A stretch of DNA of 64,000 bases from DATBGO01 sp036558005. Its GTDB lineage: Bacteria > Actinomycetota > Actinomycetes > Streptosporangiales > Streptosporangiaceae. A model generated the notes under the pieces. It was not told the origin of the DNA. It saw only the letters and a list, made by a program, of their open reading frames with translations, and searched no databases. The translations under genes and the position numbers were made by a program. The stretch spans positions 1 to 64,000 of the forward strand of contig DATBGO010000077.1 in NCBI GenBank assembly GCA_036558005.1, given 5' to 3'. Shown in pieces: positions 8,722 through 17,356 of the stretch. Each line of letters opens with the position of its first letter. Position 1 is the stretch's first letter.

Positions 8722-9831
8722 TTGGCAGTCACCAATTCCATTCCCGGGGTGGGCGTCCCGCCGGCCCGGCCGCCAGGGGGATTGCGGGGGATGGGCCGGC
8801 TGCGCTCGCTGGGGCGCCAGCACCGGCTGGCCCGCTACATCGGGCTGCGGGTCCTGCTGCTGGTCCCGCAGCTGCTCGGCATCACGTTCGTCACCTTCAT
8901 CCTGATCAGGCTGCTGCCCGGCGACCCGGCCTACCTGCTGGCCGGGCCGACCGCGACCAAGGCGACGATCGCCCAGATCCGGCGCAGCCTGGGGCTGAAC
9001 CGGCCGCTGCTGGTGCAGTTCTGGCTGTACCTGGACGGCCTGCTGCACGGCAACCTGGGCCAGTCGTTCCGCACCGGCAAGCCGGTCCTCTACGACGCGG
9101 CGCACCGGCTGCCCGCCACCCTGGAACTGATCATCCCGACCCTGGCCATCGGCCTGGCGGTGGGCATCTCGCTGGGCGTGTACGCGGCCTTCCACGAGGG
9201 GTCGGCGGCCGAGCGGGTGCTGTCGATCTACGCCAGGCTGGCCGGCTCGCTGCCCGAGTGGTGGCTCGGCCTGATCCTGATCTTCTTCTTCTACTTCAAG
9301 CTGCGCTGGGCGCCGCCGCCGCTGGGGCGGCTGGGCATCACCACCGCCGCGCCCGCCTCCATCACCAACTCCTACGTGCTGGACAGCCTGCTCACCGGCA
9401 ACTGGGCCGCGCTGCAGTCCGCGCTGGCGCACCTGGTACTGCCGATCCTCACCTTCAGCGTCGCGGCGGTCGCCCCGTTCATGAAGATGACCAGGGCCAC
9501 CATGATCGAGACGCTGAACTCCGACTACATCAGGAACGCGGCCGCGCTCGGGCTGCCGCGCCGGGCCATCACCCGCACCGCGCTGAAGAACTCGCTGCCG
9601 CCGGTGGTGACCCTGGCCGGGTTCCTGTCCAGCTACCTGATCGGCGGCTCGGTGCTGATCGAGACCGTCTTCTCCTGGGGCGGCTTCGGCCAGTACGCGG
9701 TCCAGTCGCTGGTGAACTCCGACTACGCGGCCTTGCAGGGCTTCGTGCTGGTCAGCGCGGTGTTCACGCTCGCCGTGTACTTCATCGTCGACCTGCTCTA
9801 CCTCGCGCTCGACCCGAGAATCCAGTACTAG
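8722..9831 (+). CDS. Dpp/Opp-type ABC transporter permease (DppB-like)
   Basis: Inner-membrane permease of a peptide/nickel-type importer. It starts the transmembrane core with RYIGLRVLLLVPQLLGITFVTF and contains LPGDPA, GNLGQSF and the EAA-type loop NAAALGLPRRAITRTALKNSL before ETVFSWGGFGQ. These are standard for DppB homologues. The TTG at 8722 has GGGGGG upstream. An ATG at 8791 preceded by GGGGG is an equal alternative and would give a normal-length N-terminus. First gene of a five-gene importer cluster. Confidence 0.92.
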   Translation: MAVTNSIPGVGVPPARPPGGLRGMGRLRSLGRQHRLARYIGLRVLLLVPQLLGITFVTFILIRLLPGDPAYLLAGPTATKATIAQIRRSLGLNRPLLVQFWLYLDGLLHGNLGQSFRTGKPVLYDAAHRLPATLELIIPTLAIGLAVGISLGVYAAFHEGSAAERVLSIYARLAGSLPEWWLGLILIFFFYFKLRWAPPPLGRLGITTAAPASITNSYVLDSLLTGNWAALQSALAHLVLPILTFSVAAVAPFMKMTRATMIETLNSDYIRNAAALGLPRRAITRTALKNSLPPVVTLAGFLSSYLIGGSVLIETVFSWGGFGQYAVQSLVNSDYAALQGFVLVSAVFTLAVYFIVDLLYLALDPRIQY

Positions 9832-9841
9832 GGGTGAATCG

Positions 9842-10702
9842 GTGACCACCGTTCGCTACCTGCGCCATTACCTCTGGCGGCACCCGACCGCGCTGGCCGG
9901 CGTCGTCATCTCGGTGCTGCTCGTCCTGCTGATCCCGCTGGCCCCGCTGATCGTGCCGTTCTCTGCGACCGCGCCCAACGCCGGGCAGGGACTGCTGCCG
10001 CCCAGCGCCAGCCACTGGTTCGGCACCGACACCAACGGGACCGACATCCTGTCCCGGGTCCTCTACGCGCCCCGGATCGACCTGCTGATCGCGATGTCGG
10101 GCACCGCGATCTCGTTCGCGATCGGCTCGGTGCTCGGCGTGATCGTGGGCTTCCTTTCCGGGCGGCCCGGCCCGGGCGGGTGGTTCGCCGAGACCGTGAT
10201 GCGGGTGGCCGACATCGTCCAGGCGTTCCCGGTGTTCGTGCTGGCGCTCGCGCTGGTCGCGGTGCTCGGCAACTCGGCCAGGAACGTGGTGGCCGCGATC
10301 GCGTTCCTCAACATCCCGGTCTACCTGCGGCTGGTGCGGGCCAGGGCGCTGTCGGTCCGGTCCCGCACCTACATCGACGCGGCCAGGTGCGGCGGCGCGG
10401 GTGACCTGCGCACGGTGTCCGGGCACCTGCTGCCCAACTGCCTGACGCCCGCGTTCGCACAGGTCTCGGTGAACTTCGGCTGGGCGATCCTGCTGACCGC
10501 CGGGCTCAGCTTCGTCGGCGCCGGGGTGGTGCCGCCGACGCCGGAGTGGGGGCTGATGGTGAGCCAGGGCTCGCCGAACATCATCACCGGGCAGTGGTGG
10601 CCCTCGCTGTTCCCCGGGCTCGCGATCGCGGTGGCGGTGCTCGGCTTCGCGCTGCTGGGCGAGACCCTGGAGCACGTCCTGGACCCGGCGCAATGGCGGT
10701 GA
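9842..10702 (+). CDS. Dpp/Opp-type ABC transporter permease (DppC-like)
   Basis: Second permease, 286 residues. It contains HWFGTDTNGTDILSRVLYAPR, the EAA loop YIDAARCGGAGDLRTVSGHLLPN and GLSFVGAGVVPPTPEWGLMV, which are hallmarks of DppC/OppC. GTG start 10 bp after the DppB stop. It overlaps the next ATPase gene by 10 bp, so the permease and ATPase are translationally coupled. Confidence 0.92.
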   Translation: MTTVRYLRHYLWRHPTALAGVVISVLLVLLIPLAPLIVPFSATAPNAGQGLLPPSASHWFGTDTNGTDILSRVLYAPRIDLLIAMSGTAISFAIGSVLGVIVGFLSGRPGPGGWFAETVMRVADIVQAFPVFVLALALVAVLGNSARNVVAAIAFLNIPVYLRLVRARALSVRSRTYIDAARCGGAGDLRTVSGHLLPNCLTPAFAQVSVNFGWAILLTAGLSFVGAGVVPPTPEWGLMVSQGSPNIITGQWWPSLFPGLAIAVAVLGFALLGETLEHVLDPAQWR

Positions 10703-11757
10703 CCACGGGCCCGGCCGCCGCGGCCGCCCCGTCCCGGCCCGGCGGCCCGCTGCTGCGGATCAGCGGGCTGTCGGTCGAGCTGTCGGGGTACCGGCAGTCG
10801 GGCACCCTGGTCAGCGACGTGGACCTGGAGGTCGGCCAGAACGAGACCGTCGGCGTCGTCGGCGAGACCGGCTCGGGCAAGTCGAGCCTGATCCTCGCGG
10901 TGCTGAACCTGCTGCCCCGGGGCATGCGGGTGGCCGGGGGCCAGGTCCGCTACCGCGGCCAGGACCTGCTCAGCCTGCCCGCCGACGACGTGCGCAAGCT
11001 GCGCGGCGCGCAGCTGTCGTTCATCCCGTCCAACCCGCGCTCCAGCCTCGACCCGGTCCGCCGGGTCGGCGAGACGCTGGTCGCCGCGATCCAGGCGCAC
11101 CGCAGGATCCCGCGCAACGAGGCGCTGGACCGGGCCCGCGACATGCTGCGCCAGGTCGGCATCCCCGACCCGCAGGCCCGGCTGCGCAGCTACCCGTTCG
11201 AGCTCAGCGGCGGGATGGCGCAACGGGTCGCGATCGCGCTCGCGCTGATCAACGGGCCGCGGCTGCTGCTGGCCGACGAGCCGACCAGCGGCCTGGACGT
11301 CACCATCCAGGCTCAGGTGCTCGAGCTGCTCAGCTCGCTGGAGGCCAGCTACGGCACCGGCACGCTGATGGTGACCAGGGACCTGTCGATCGTCGCCCAC
11401 CACTGCGACAGCGTCGGGGTGATGTTCGCGGGCTGGCTGGTCGAGCGCAGCGACGTGCGGTCGTTCTTCGCCGCGCCGCTGCACCCCTACAGCACCAGCA
11501 TCCTGGCCGCGGCCGACTACCGGCGGGACCGGAAGAGCCAGTATGAACGCAAGGCCCCCGGTAGCCGTCCCGAGGCGGCCAGCCTGTCCCCGGCTGGCCC
11601 CCCCGGCACCGGCCAGTGCATCTTCGTCCGCGGCTGCAAGCTGGCCACCGACGTCTGCCGTCAGTCGATGCCGCCGCTGACCCAGGTGTCGCCGGGCCGG
11701 CTCGTGCGCTGCCACGTCGCCGCCGCGTCGGGAGGGCTGCCCGATGGCCCTGCTTGA
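10693..11757 (+). CDS. Dpp/Opp-type ABC ATPase (DppD-like) with altered Q-loop and H-loop
   Basis: Nucleotide-binding subunit of 354 residues. Walker A is GETGSGKSS, the signature LSGGMAQRV, and Walker B LLLADEPTSGLD. A C-terminal oligopeptide-type tail holds four Cys, two of them in GTGQCIFVRGCKLATDVC. Two residues normally invariant are changed. The Q-loop Gln (FQDP in relatives) aligns with Ser in PSNPRSSLDP, and the switch His (THD) is Arg in VTRDLS. The partner ATPase has both residues, so this transporter may have one degenerate ATP site. The ATG at 10693 overlaps the permease stop. Confidence 0.9.
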   Translation: MAVTTGPAAAAAPSRPGGPLLRISGLSVELSGYRQSGTLVSDVDLEVGQNETVGVVGETGSGKSSLILAVLNLLPRGMRVAGGQVRYRGQDLLSLPADDVRKLRGAQLSFIPSNPRSSLDPVRRVGETLVAAIQAHRRIPRNEALDRARDMLRQVGIPDPQARLRSYPFELSGGMAQRVAIALALINGPRLLLADEPTSGLDVTIQAQVLELLSSLEASYGTGTLMVTRDLSIVAHHCDSVGVMFAGWLVERSDVRSFFAAPLHPYSTSILAAADYRRDRKSQYERKAPGSRPEAASLSPAGPPGTGQCIFVRGCKLATDVCRQSMPPLTQVSPGRLVRCHVAAASGGLPDGPA

Positions 11758-12739
11758 GGTGCGGGCGCTGCGCAAGGAGTTCCCGATCCGCGGCGGCGGG
11801 GCGGTGCACGCGGTCAACGGGGTGTCCTTCGACGTCGAGCCGGGGGAGACGCTCGGCCTGGTCGGGGAGAGCGGCTCGGGCAAGACCACGGTCGGGCGGC
11901 TGCTGGTCAAGCTGCTCGACGCGACCGGGGGCAGCATCGTGTTCAAGGGCACCGACATCACCGGGCTGCGCGCCCGGGCGTTCCGGCCGCTGCGGGCCTG
12001 CGCGCAGATGGTGTTCCAGGACCCGGCCGACTCGCTGAACCCGCGGCTGACCGTCATGGACGCCATCCGCGGCCCGCTGGTGAGCCTCGGGCAGCTGGAC
12101 GCCAGGGCCCAGCAGGCCCGGGTCCGCGAGCTGATCGAGATGGTCGAGCTGGAAGAGCGCAACCTGCCGATGTACCCGCACCAGATGTCGGCCGGGCAGC
12201 AGCAGCGGGTCGGCATCGCCAGGGCGCTGGCCACCCGGCCGGACCTGGTCGTGCTGGACGAGCCGATCTCGAACCTGGACCCGATGGTGCGGGCCGGCGT
12301 GCTGAATACGCTGCGCGATATCCAGGAGCAGACCGGGGTCGCCTATGTTTTCATTTCCCACGACCTTTCCACGATCGAGGAAGTGTCCCACCGGGTCGCC
12401 ATCATGTATCTCGGCGAAATCGCCGAGATGGGCAGCACCGAGGTTATTTTCGGGCGGCAGATGCACCCCTACAGCCGGGCCCTGCTCTCCTCGGTGCTCT
12501 ATCCCGACCCGGACCTGGTCGTGCCGCGGTTCCCCCTGGTAGGGGAGATCCCGAGCCCGATCAACCTGCCCAGGGGCTGCTACCTGGCCGGCCGCTGCCC
12601 GCTCGCCGACGAGCATTGCACGGTTGCCCACCCGGAGCTGCGTGAATTTGAAGGAGGTCGCAGATCAGCATGTCACCACGCGGAGGACGTGGCCGCATTC
12701 GAGGCGGCCCGCGCCGAAAATACCGCGGATTCGCACTAG
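11744..12739 (+). CDS. Dpp/Opp-type ABC ATPase (DppF-like)
   Basis: Second nucleotide-binding subunit, 331 residues, with all motifs intact: Walker A GESGSGKTT, Q-loop FQDPADSLNP, signature MSAGQQQRV, Walker B LVVLDEPISNLD and H-loop FISHDLS. It ends with the Cys-containing oligopeptide-transporter tail (YLAGRCPLADEHC). The ATG at 11744 overlaps the previous gene by 14 bp and has GGAGGG upstream. The binding-protein gene follows 48 bp later. Confidence 0.93.
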   Translation: MALLEVRALRKEFPIRGGGAVHAVNGVSFDVEPGETLGLVGESGSGKTTVGRLLVKLLDATGGSIVFKGTDITGLRARAFRPLRACAQMVFQDPADSLNPRLTVMDAIRGPLVSLGQLDARAQQARVRELIEMVELEERNLPMYPHQMSAGQQQRVGIARALATRPDLVVLDEPISNLDPMVRAGVLNTLRDIQEQTGVAYVFISHDLSTIEEVSHRVAIMYLGEIAEMGSTEVIFGRQMHPYSRALLSSVLYPDPDLVVPRFPLVGEIPSPINLPRGCYLAGRCPLADEHCTVAHPELREFEGGRRSACHHAEDVAAFEAARAENTADSH

Positions 12740-12787
12740 TTTCCGCAGGCTGCCTTGTCGCCATGCGACCGAAAGGATTATCGCGTT

Positions 12788-14542
12788 ATGTCAAGACGAC
12801 GATTGCAAATCGAGGGCCACGAGCCCGGATGCCCGGCGGTGGGGTCGCTGGCGGGCCAGCTGGGGCTGGCTGAGCCGGACCGGCGGGCGGTGCTGCGCGG
12901 TGCGCTGCTCGGCGCCGGGGTGCTGGCCATCCCCGGGCTGGCCGCGTGCAGCTCGTCGGGCGGCGGCGCGGCGGCGCCGGGGCCGTCCGCGGCGGCCAGC
13001 TTCGGCGGGAAGCACACCTCCACCAAGGACACGCTGACCATCGCCGCGTCGGAGACGCCGGCCTCGATCGACTGGGACCTCTACCTGGACCCGGTGTCCT
13101 TCCAGTCCTACAACAACGTCTACAACACCCCGCTCAGCTGGCAGAAGGTCCCGGTGACCGGCACGCCGAACATGGTGACGTCCGACTTCCGCAACCTGGT
13201 GGGCCGGTTCGCGCAGGACTGGGAGTTCTCCAAGGACGGCACCACCCTGACGCTGCGGTTCAAGAAGGGCGTGATGAGCCACGCCGGGAACGAGCTGGGG
13301 GCCAAGGACTTCTACTACACCAGGGCCCGCTCGCTGGGCATCGGCCAGGTCGGCACGTTCCTGCTGCACACCGCCGGGATCCTGGCACTCAAAGACATGA
13401 AGATCATGGACAAGTACACGATCAGGTGGACCTCGGCGACCGGCCCGAACCCGCTGATGGCCGCGGCCAACACCAACGTGTTCTTCAACCTCTTCGACGG
13501 CACCGAGATGAAGAAGCACGCCACCGGCGGCGATCCCTGGTCGGAGAACTGGGTCAAGACCCACTCGGCCGGCTTCGGGCCCTACAAGCTGGTCAGCATC
13601 GCCTCGGGCACCGGCATGACCTTGACCAGGCACGACGAGTACTTCGGCGGCCCGGCGCCGATCACCACGATCATCTACAAGGAAGTGCCCGAGGCGTCCA
13701 ACCGGCTGGCGCTGGTCTCGACCGGCGCGGTGGACCTGGCCCAGGACCTGTCGCCGCGCCAGCTCAACAGCCTCAACGGCAACTCCGCGGTGACCGTGTA
13801 CAACTCGCCGGACACCACGTTCAACTTCATCTCGATCAACGAGGCGCACTCGCCGCTGGACAACGTCAAGGTCCGGCAGGCGCTGTCCTACGCCTATCCC
13901 TACGACAAGGTCGTCCGCGACGTCTACTTCGGCCTGCAGTCCCGGTGCACCGCGCCGGTGCCCTCGCTGGTGCCCGGGTACGGCAACGTCACGCCTTACC
14001 AGACCGACCTGAACAAGGCCAAGTCACTGCTGCAGGCGGCCGGCCAGGGCAGCGGCCTGACCCTGTCGCTGCTGTATGACCTGGCCGACGCCGACGTCGA
14101 GCAGTCAGCGATCTTGTACCAGCAGAACCTGAAGCAGGCCGGGGTCACCCTGACCTTCGACCGGCAGCCGACCGCGGTGGTGGCCGAGCGGTACACCAAG
14201 AAGCAGTTCCAGCTGGTGCAGCGGGCCGACGGGCCGATCCAGCCCGACCTCAACTACGGGCTCGGCCTGTTCTACCTGAGCGCGAACGAGCAGCGGCAGT
14301 GCTGCAACTACGTCGGGTTCGCCTCGGCGCACATCGACCAGCTGATCACCAAGGGCGCGCAGATCTTCAACCCGGCGCAGCGGCTGACCGCGAACAAGGC
14401 GATCATGCCGCTGATCATGGACCAGGCGCCCTACATCTGGATCACCAACGTGGGCTTCCACGTCGCCGCGGCGGCGAACCTGCGCGGGATGAACTACGAG
14501 AGTCCCGACTCGGTGCTCTTCCAGAACCTCTACTTCACCTGA
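12788..14542 (+). CDS. Family 5 extracellular solute-binding protein, Tat lipoprotein
   Basis: Substrate-binding component of the importer, 584 residues. The N-terminus has a twin-arginine region (DRRAVLRG), a hydrophobic stretch and a lipobox GLAAC near residue 57. Tat export and lipid anchoring are therefore predicted. The mature part has SBP_bac_5 features (LTIAASETPASIDWD, GTGMTLTRHDEYFGG, HSPLDNVKVRQALSYAYP). The ATG at 12788 follows GAAAGGA; an upstream in-frame ATG would add a tail ahead of the signal. Placement directly after the ATPases fits one importer operon. The ligand cannot be named. Confidence 0.92.
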   Translation: MSRRRLQIEGHEPGCPAVGSLAGQLGLAEPDRRAVLRGALLGAGVLAIPGLAACSSSGGGAAAPGPSAAASFGGKHTSTKDTLTIAASETPASIDWDLYLDPVSFQSYNNVYNTPLSWQKVPVTGTPNMVTSDFRNLVGRFAQDWEFSKDGTTLTLRFKKGVMSHAGNELGAKDFYYTRARSLGIGQVGTFLLHTAGILALKDMKIMDKYTIRWTSATGPNPLMAAANTNVFFNLFDGTEMKKHATGGDPWSENWVKTHSAGFGPYKLVSIASGTGMTLTRHDEYFGGPAPITTIIYKEVPEASNRLALVSTGAVDLAQDLSPRQLNSLNGNSAVTVYNSPDTTFNFISINEAHSPLDNVKVRQALSYAYPYDKVVRDVYFGLQSRCTAPVPSLVPGYGNVTPYQTDLNKAKSLLQAAGQGSGLTLSLLYDLADADVEQSAILYQQNLKQAGVTLTFDRQPTAVVAERYTKKQFQLVQRADGPIQPDLNYGLGLFYLSANEQRQCCNYVGFASAHIDQLITKGAQIFNPAQRLTANKAIMPLIMDQAPYIWITNVGFHVAAAANLRGMNYESPDSVLFQNLYFT

Positions 14543-14606
14543 CGTCCGCACCACAGGCCGCGCGGCTGGCGGCTGCGGCCGCCCGCCAGCGCAGAGACGG
14601 GAATCC

Positions 14607-15092
14607 ATGGCTGATACGACACTCTCACTCGAGCAGCGGGTGGCCCGGCTGGAGCATGCCGAGGCGATCAGGCAGCTGCAGGCGCGGTACGCCGCGGTCT
14701 GCGACGACCACTACAACCCCGCCAAGATGATCGAGCTGTTCACCGAGGACGGCGTGTGGGACGGTACCGCGGCCGGGCTGGCCAGGGTGCAGGGCCGGGA
14801 GGCGCTGCGGGCTCACTTCGCCGCGGCCGGCGACTACTTCAAGTGGGCGTTCCACCTGATGATCGCGCCCGACATCACCGTGGCCGCGGACGGCCAGAGC
14901 GCGCGCGGCTCCTGGTACCTGCTGGAGCCGGCCTCGCTGGCCGAGGCGCAGGGGCCGGCGCCGTACTGGCTCGGCTCGGTGTACGACATCACCTACGCCA
15001 ACACCGGCGGGCGGTGGCTGTTCAAGGTGATGGCGATCGACAGCCGGCTGTGGGCGGCGCACGCCACCGGCTGGAACGAGGAGGGGAAATAG
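14607..15092 (+). CDS. NTF2/SnoaL-like protein
   Basis: A 161-residue cone-fold protein. It starts with a helical segment (SLEQRVARLEHAEAIRQLQARYAAVCDDHY), followed by FTEDGVWDG, GREALRAHF and a beta-rich C-terminus, the pattern of SnoaL-like isomerases, hydrolases and ring-dioxygenase small subunits. It is last in the importer cluster, 64 bp after the binding protein. It may act on the imported substrate; catalytic residues cannot be assigned. Confidence 0.8.
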   Translation: MADTTLSLEQRVARLEHAEAIRQLQARYAAVCDDHYNPAKMIELFTEDGVWDGTAAGLARVQGREALRAHFAAAGDYFKWAFHLMIAPDITVAADGQSARGSWYLLEPASLAEAQGPAPYWLGSVYDITYANTGGRWLFKVMAIDSRLWAAHATGWNEEGK

Positions 15093-15095
15093 CCA

Positions 15096-15140
15096 GCGGG
15101 CAGCGTGGCCGTGATCGCGCTGAACGGCCGCGCTGCCCGC
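15096..15140. terminator. Bidirectional hairpin terminator between convergent genes
   Basis: Arms 15096-15111 and 15125-15140 pair over 16 positions with one G-T position, around a 13-nt loop. It lies between the stop of the NTF2-like gene and the stop of the convergent secreted-protein gene. There is no T-run, as is common in high-GC actinomycetes. Confidence 0.7.
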
Positions 15141-15163
15141 GCGGACTGGGCTCCGGCCGGCCG

Positions 15164-15697
15164 CTACTTGGCCCCGGTGCCGAAGTAGTGGAACGTCGGT
15201 CCCAGGTGCTGCTGCACGATGATCTTGTGCGAGTTACCCCAGGCGGAGCAGCCGCCAACCCGGTAGCAGATGCGTTTCTGCATGGTGATGGAATACCCGT
15301 GATAGCGGAAGCCGACGTCGAACCAGCCGCTGCCGCCGGGCTTGATGGTGACCGAGTTGCCCGCGGTGACGGTGGAGGTATAGCTGACGCTGAAGCCGAC
15401 CGACGCCGAGATCTCCGCCTTGGTGTAGCCGAAGGTCACGCTGATCGTCGTTGACACGCTCTTGCCCTTGGAGCAGCTGGCCGTCTGCGTGTAATTGGCC
15501 TTGCTGACGAACTCGCAGCGGACCCAGTCGCCGCTGAAGATGCCCCTGCTGGTCTTGTGGATCCCGCGGTACTCATACCAGTGCGGGTTGACCGCGGTGG
15601 GCGCGGTGGGGGCGGCCAGCGCCGGCCCGGCCATTGCCGTGGTGGTGGCGACGGCCATTAACAAGCCGGCGGCCAGCAGCCCTGCCCGGAATCTCAT
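15164..15697 (-). CDS. Secreted beta-rich protein of unknown function
   Basis: A 177-residue protein with a clear Sec signal (MRFRAGLLAAGLLMAVATTT..., cleavage near ALAA). The mature part has two Cys pairs (RCEF/SCSKG and RICYRVGGC). Between them is a run of alternating Ser/Thr and hydrophobic residues (SVSTTISVTFGYTKAEIS and onward). That pattern is typical of amphipathic beta hairpins in pore-forming or adhesive proteins. I do not recognise the family. The ATG has a GGAGGGAG ribosome site. Confidence 0.75.
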   Translation of the reverse strand: MRFRAGLLAAGLLMAVATTTAMAGPALAAPTAPTAVNPHWYEYRGIHKTSRGIFSGDWVRCEFVSKANYTQTASCSKGKSVSTTISVTFGYTKAEISASVGFSVSYTSTVTAGNSVTIKPGGSGWFDVGFRYHGYSITMQKRICYRVGGCSAWGNSHKIIVQQHLGPTFHYFGTGAK

Positions 15698-15861
15698 TGA
15701 GTAGCTCCCTCCATTGGCGAGTGTGGTACCTCATGCTCCGGTGTCCCGGAAGTGTTGTCAATACGTCCGTCTATGTACACATTTGCCACGCGCACTGAAC
15801 GGCTTTCCCTCAATCCGACATATGTAGGGTGCGGCCGGCATACGGCGCGTAAGGTAAAGGC

Positions 15862-16989
15862 ATGGCAAAGGCGGATCGCATCCTGGTCGTCGGGGGCGGG
15901 ATAGCCGGGCTGTCGGCGGCGATCGCGCTGCGCCGCCAGGGCTACGCCCCTGAACTAGCCGAGCGCGCGCCCGGCTGGCCCGCGGCCGGGGCCGGGATCG
16001 CGCTGTACGCCAACGGGGTGCGGGTGCTGGGCGAGCTCGGCGTGGGGGAGCAGGTCTGCGCGGCGGCGGCGCGGCTGCGGCGGTGGGAGTTCCGCGACGA
16101 GCGGGACCGGCCGTTGTGTGCGACCGACCTGGACGAGCTGTGGGCGGATGCGGGCCCGTCGGTGGGGATCGAGCGGGTCGCCCTGCAGGACGCGCTGCTG
16201 ACCGGTGCCGCCGGCCTGCCCGCCCGGCTGGGGACTGGCGTTACCGCCCTGACCGAGGACGGCGAGCGGGTGTCGGTCACCTTCAGCGACGGCTCATCGG
16301 GCCGCTACGACCTGGTGGTCGGCGCCGACGGCATCTACTCGACCGTGCGCGCGCAGCTCATCAGCCAGGCGCCGCCGCGATACGCCGGCCTGGTCGCCTG
16401 GCGGGCGGTGGCCGGCACCAGGCCGGACGGGGTGACCGGGGTGACCATCCTGGTGGGGGAGGGCAGCTTCGCCGGCCTGGTCCCGGTGGGCGGGAGCCGC
16501 ACCTACGGGTTCGCGGCGGTCAGCGGGGAGCGCTTCGACGACCCGGCGGCCGGGCGGCTGGCCCGGCTGCGGGACCGGTTCGGCGGCTTCGGCGGGCCGG
16601 TGCCGGCCTTCCTGGCCGCGCTGGAGCACGACGGGCAGCTGCACTCCGGGCCGATCGAGTGGGTCGAGCTGGACCGGTGGCACACCGGCCGGGTCGTGCT
16701 GATCGGCGACGCCGCCCACGCCAGCACGCCGCACCTGGGCGAGGGCGGCAGCATGGCGCTGGAGGACGCGCTCGTGCTGGCGGCCGAGCTGCGCGCCGCG
16801 GACACGGTCGAGCAGGCGCTGCCCGCCTTCGCGGCCCGGCGCCGGCCCCGGGTGCGCTGGGTCCAGGAACAGAGCCGGGCGGCGGCGGGCGCCTGGGTGC
16901 TGCCGCCGCCCGTCCGCGACGCGGCCCTGCGCGAGCGCGGCGACCAGATGCTGCGCGACCGTTACCGCCCGCTGATCGCCCCGCCCTGA
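15862..16989 (+). CDS. FAD-dependent aromatic hydroxylase-type monooxygenase
   Basis: Class A flavoprotein monooxygenase of 375 residues. It has the FAD dinucleotide motif GGGIAGLSAAIALRR near the N-terminus, the middle DG motif (DLVVGADGIYSTVR), and the second FAD motif VVLIGDAAHASTPHLGEGG. Relatives hydroxylate phenolic or pyridine acids (salicylate, 6-hydroxynicotinate) or tailor natural products. It stands alone on the plus strand. A link to the upstream catabolic region is possible but unproven. Confidence 0.88.
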   Translation: MAKADRILVVGGGIAGLSAAIALRRQGYAPELAERAPGWPAAGAGIALYANGVRVLGELGVGEQVCAAAARLRRWEFRDERDRPLCATDLDELWADAGPSVGIERVALQDALLTGAAGLPARLGTGVTALTEDGERVSVTFSDGSSGRYDLVVGADGIYSTVRAQLISQAPPRYAGLVAWRAVAGTRPDGVTGVTILVGEGSFAGLVPVGGSRTYGFAAVSGERFDDPAAGRLARLRDRFGGFGGPVPAFLAALEHDGQLHSGPIEWVELDRWHTGRVVLIGDAAHASTPHLGEGGSMALEDALVLAAELRAADTVEQALPAFAARRRPRVRWVQEQSRAAAGAWVLPPPVRDAALRERGDQMLRDRYRPLIAPP

Positions 16990-17155
16990 CCCCGCCCGCT
17001 CGTGCCCGCCCCGTTCCGTCCCCGGCCCCGGCCCCGGCCCCGCGGTCCTTACCAGATGATGGCTGCTGCGGGACTTGACGATACAGCGGCCGGCCACCAG
17101 GCTCAGGTCAGCGGAAATTGGCCGCAATGGGCCGGGAAATAACTGGGGGGCATCA

Positions 17156-17356
17156 ATGTGGTGTACCGAATGCGCCATTGAGGTGGCGAAATCATCAGCC
17201 GGGCTGCGGAATGACCCGGCCTGGGGCTGGGTGCACCAGGCCGGCCAGAGCTGGCACACCCTGACCGGGATGCAGCTGTCGGGCGAGCCCGGTGACCTGG
17301 TTCCGGTCGCCGGGCAGGTCCCGCAGGTACCTGATGCGGTCGCGGACATGCTGTGA
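17156..17356 (+). CDS. Small protein, translationally coupled to a membrane protein
   Basis: A 66-residue protein starting MWCTECAIEVAKSS. A single CxxC and several Trp residues suggest a small metal- or redox-binding unit, but there is no second CxxC. The ATG is preceded by a GGGGGG tract. The stop overlaps the GTG of the following membrane-protein gene by 4 bp, so the two genes form an operon. Not recognised. Confidence 0.6.
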   Translation: MWCTECAIEVAKSSAGLRNDPAWGWVHQAGQSWHTLTGMQLSGEPGDLVPVAGQVPQVPDAVADML

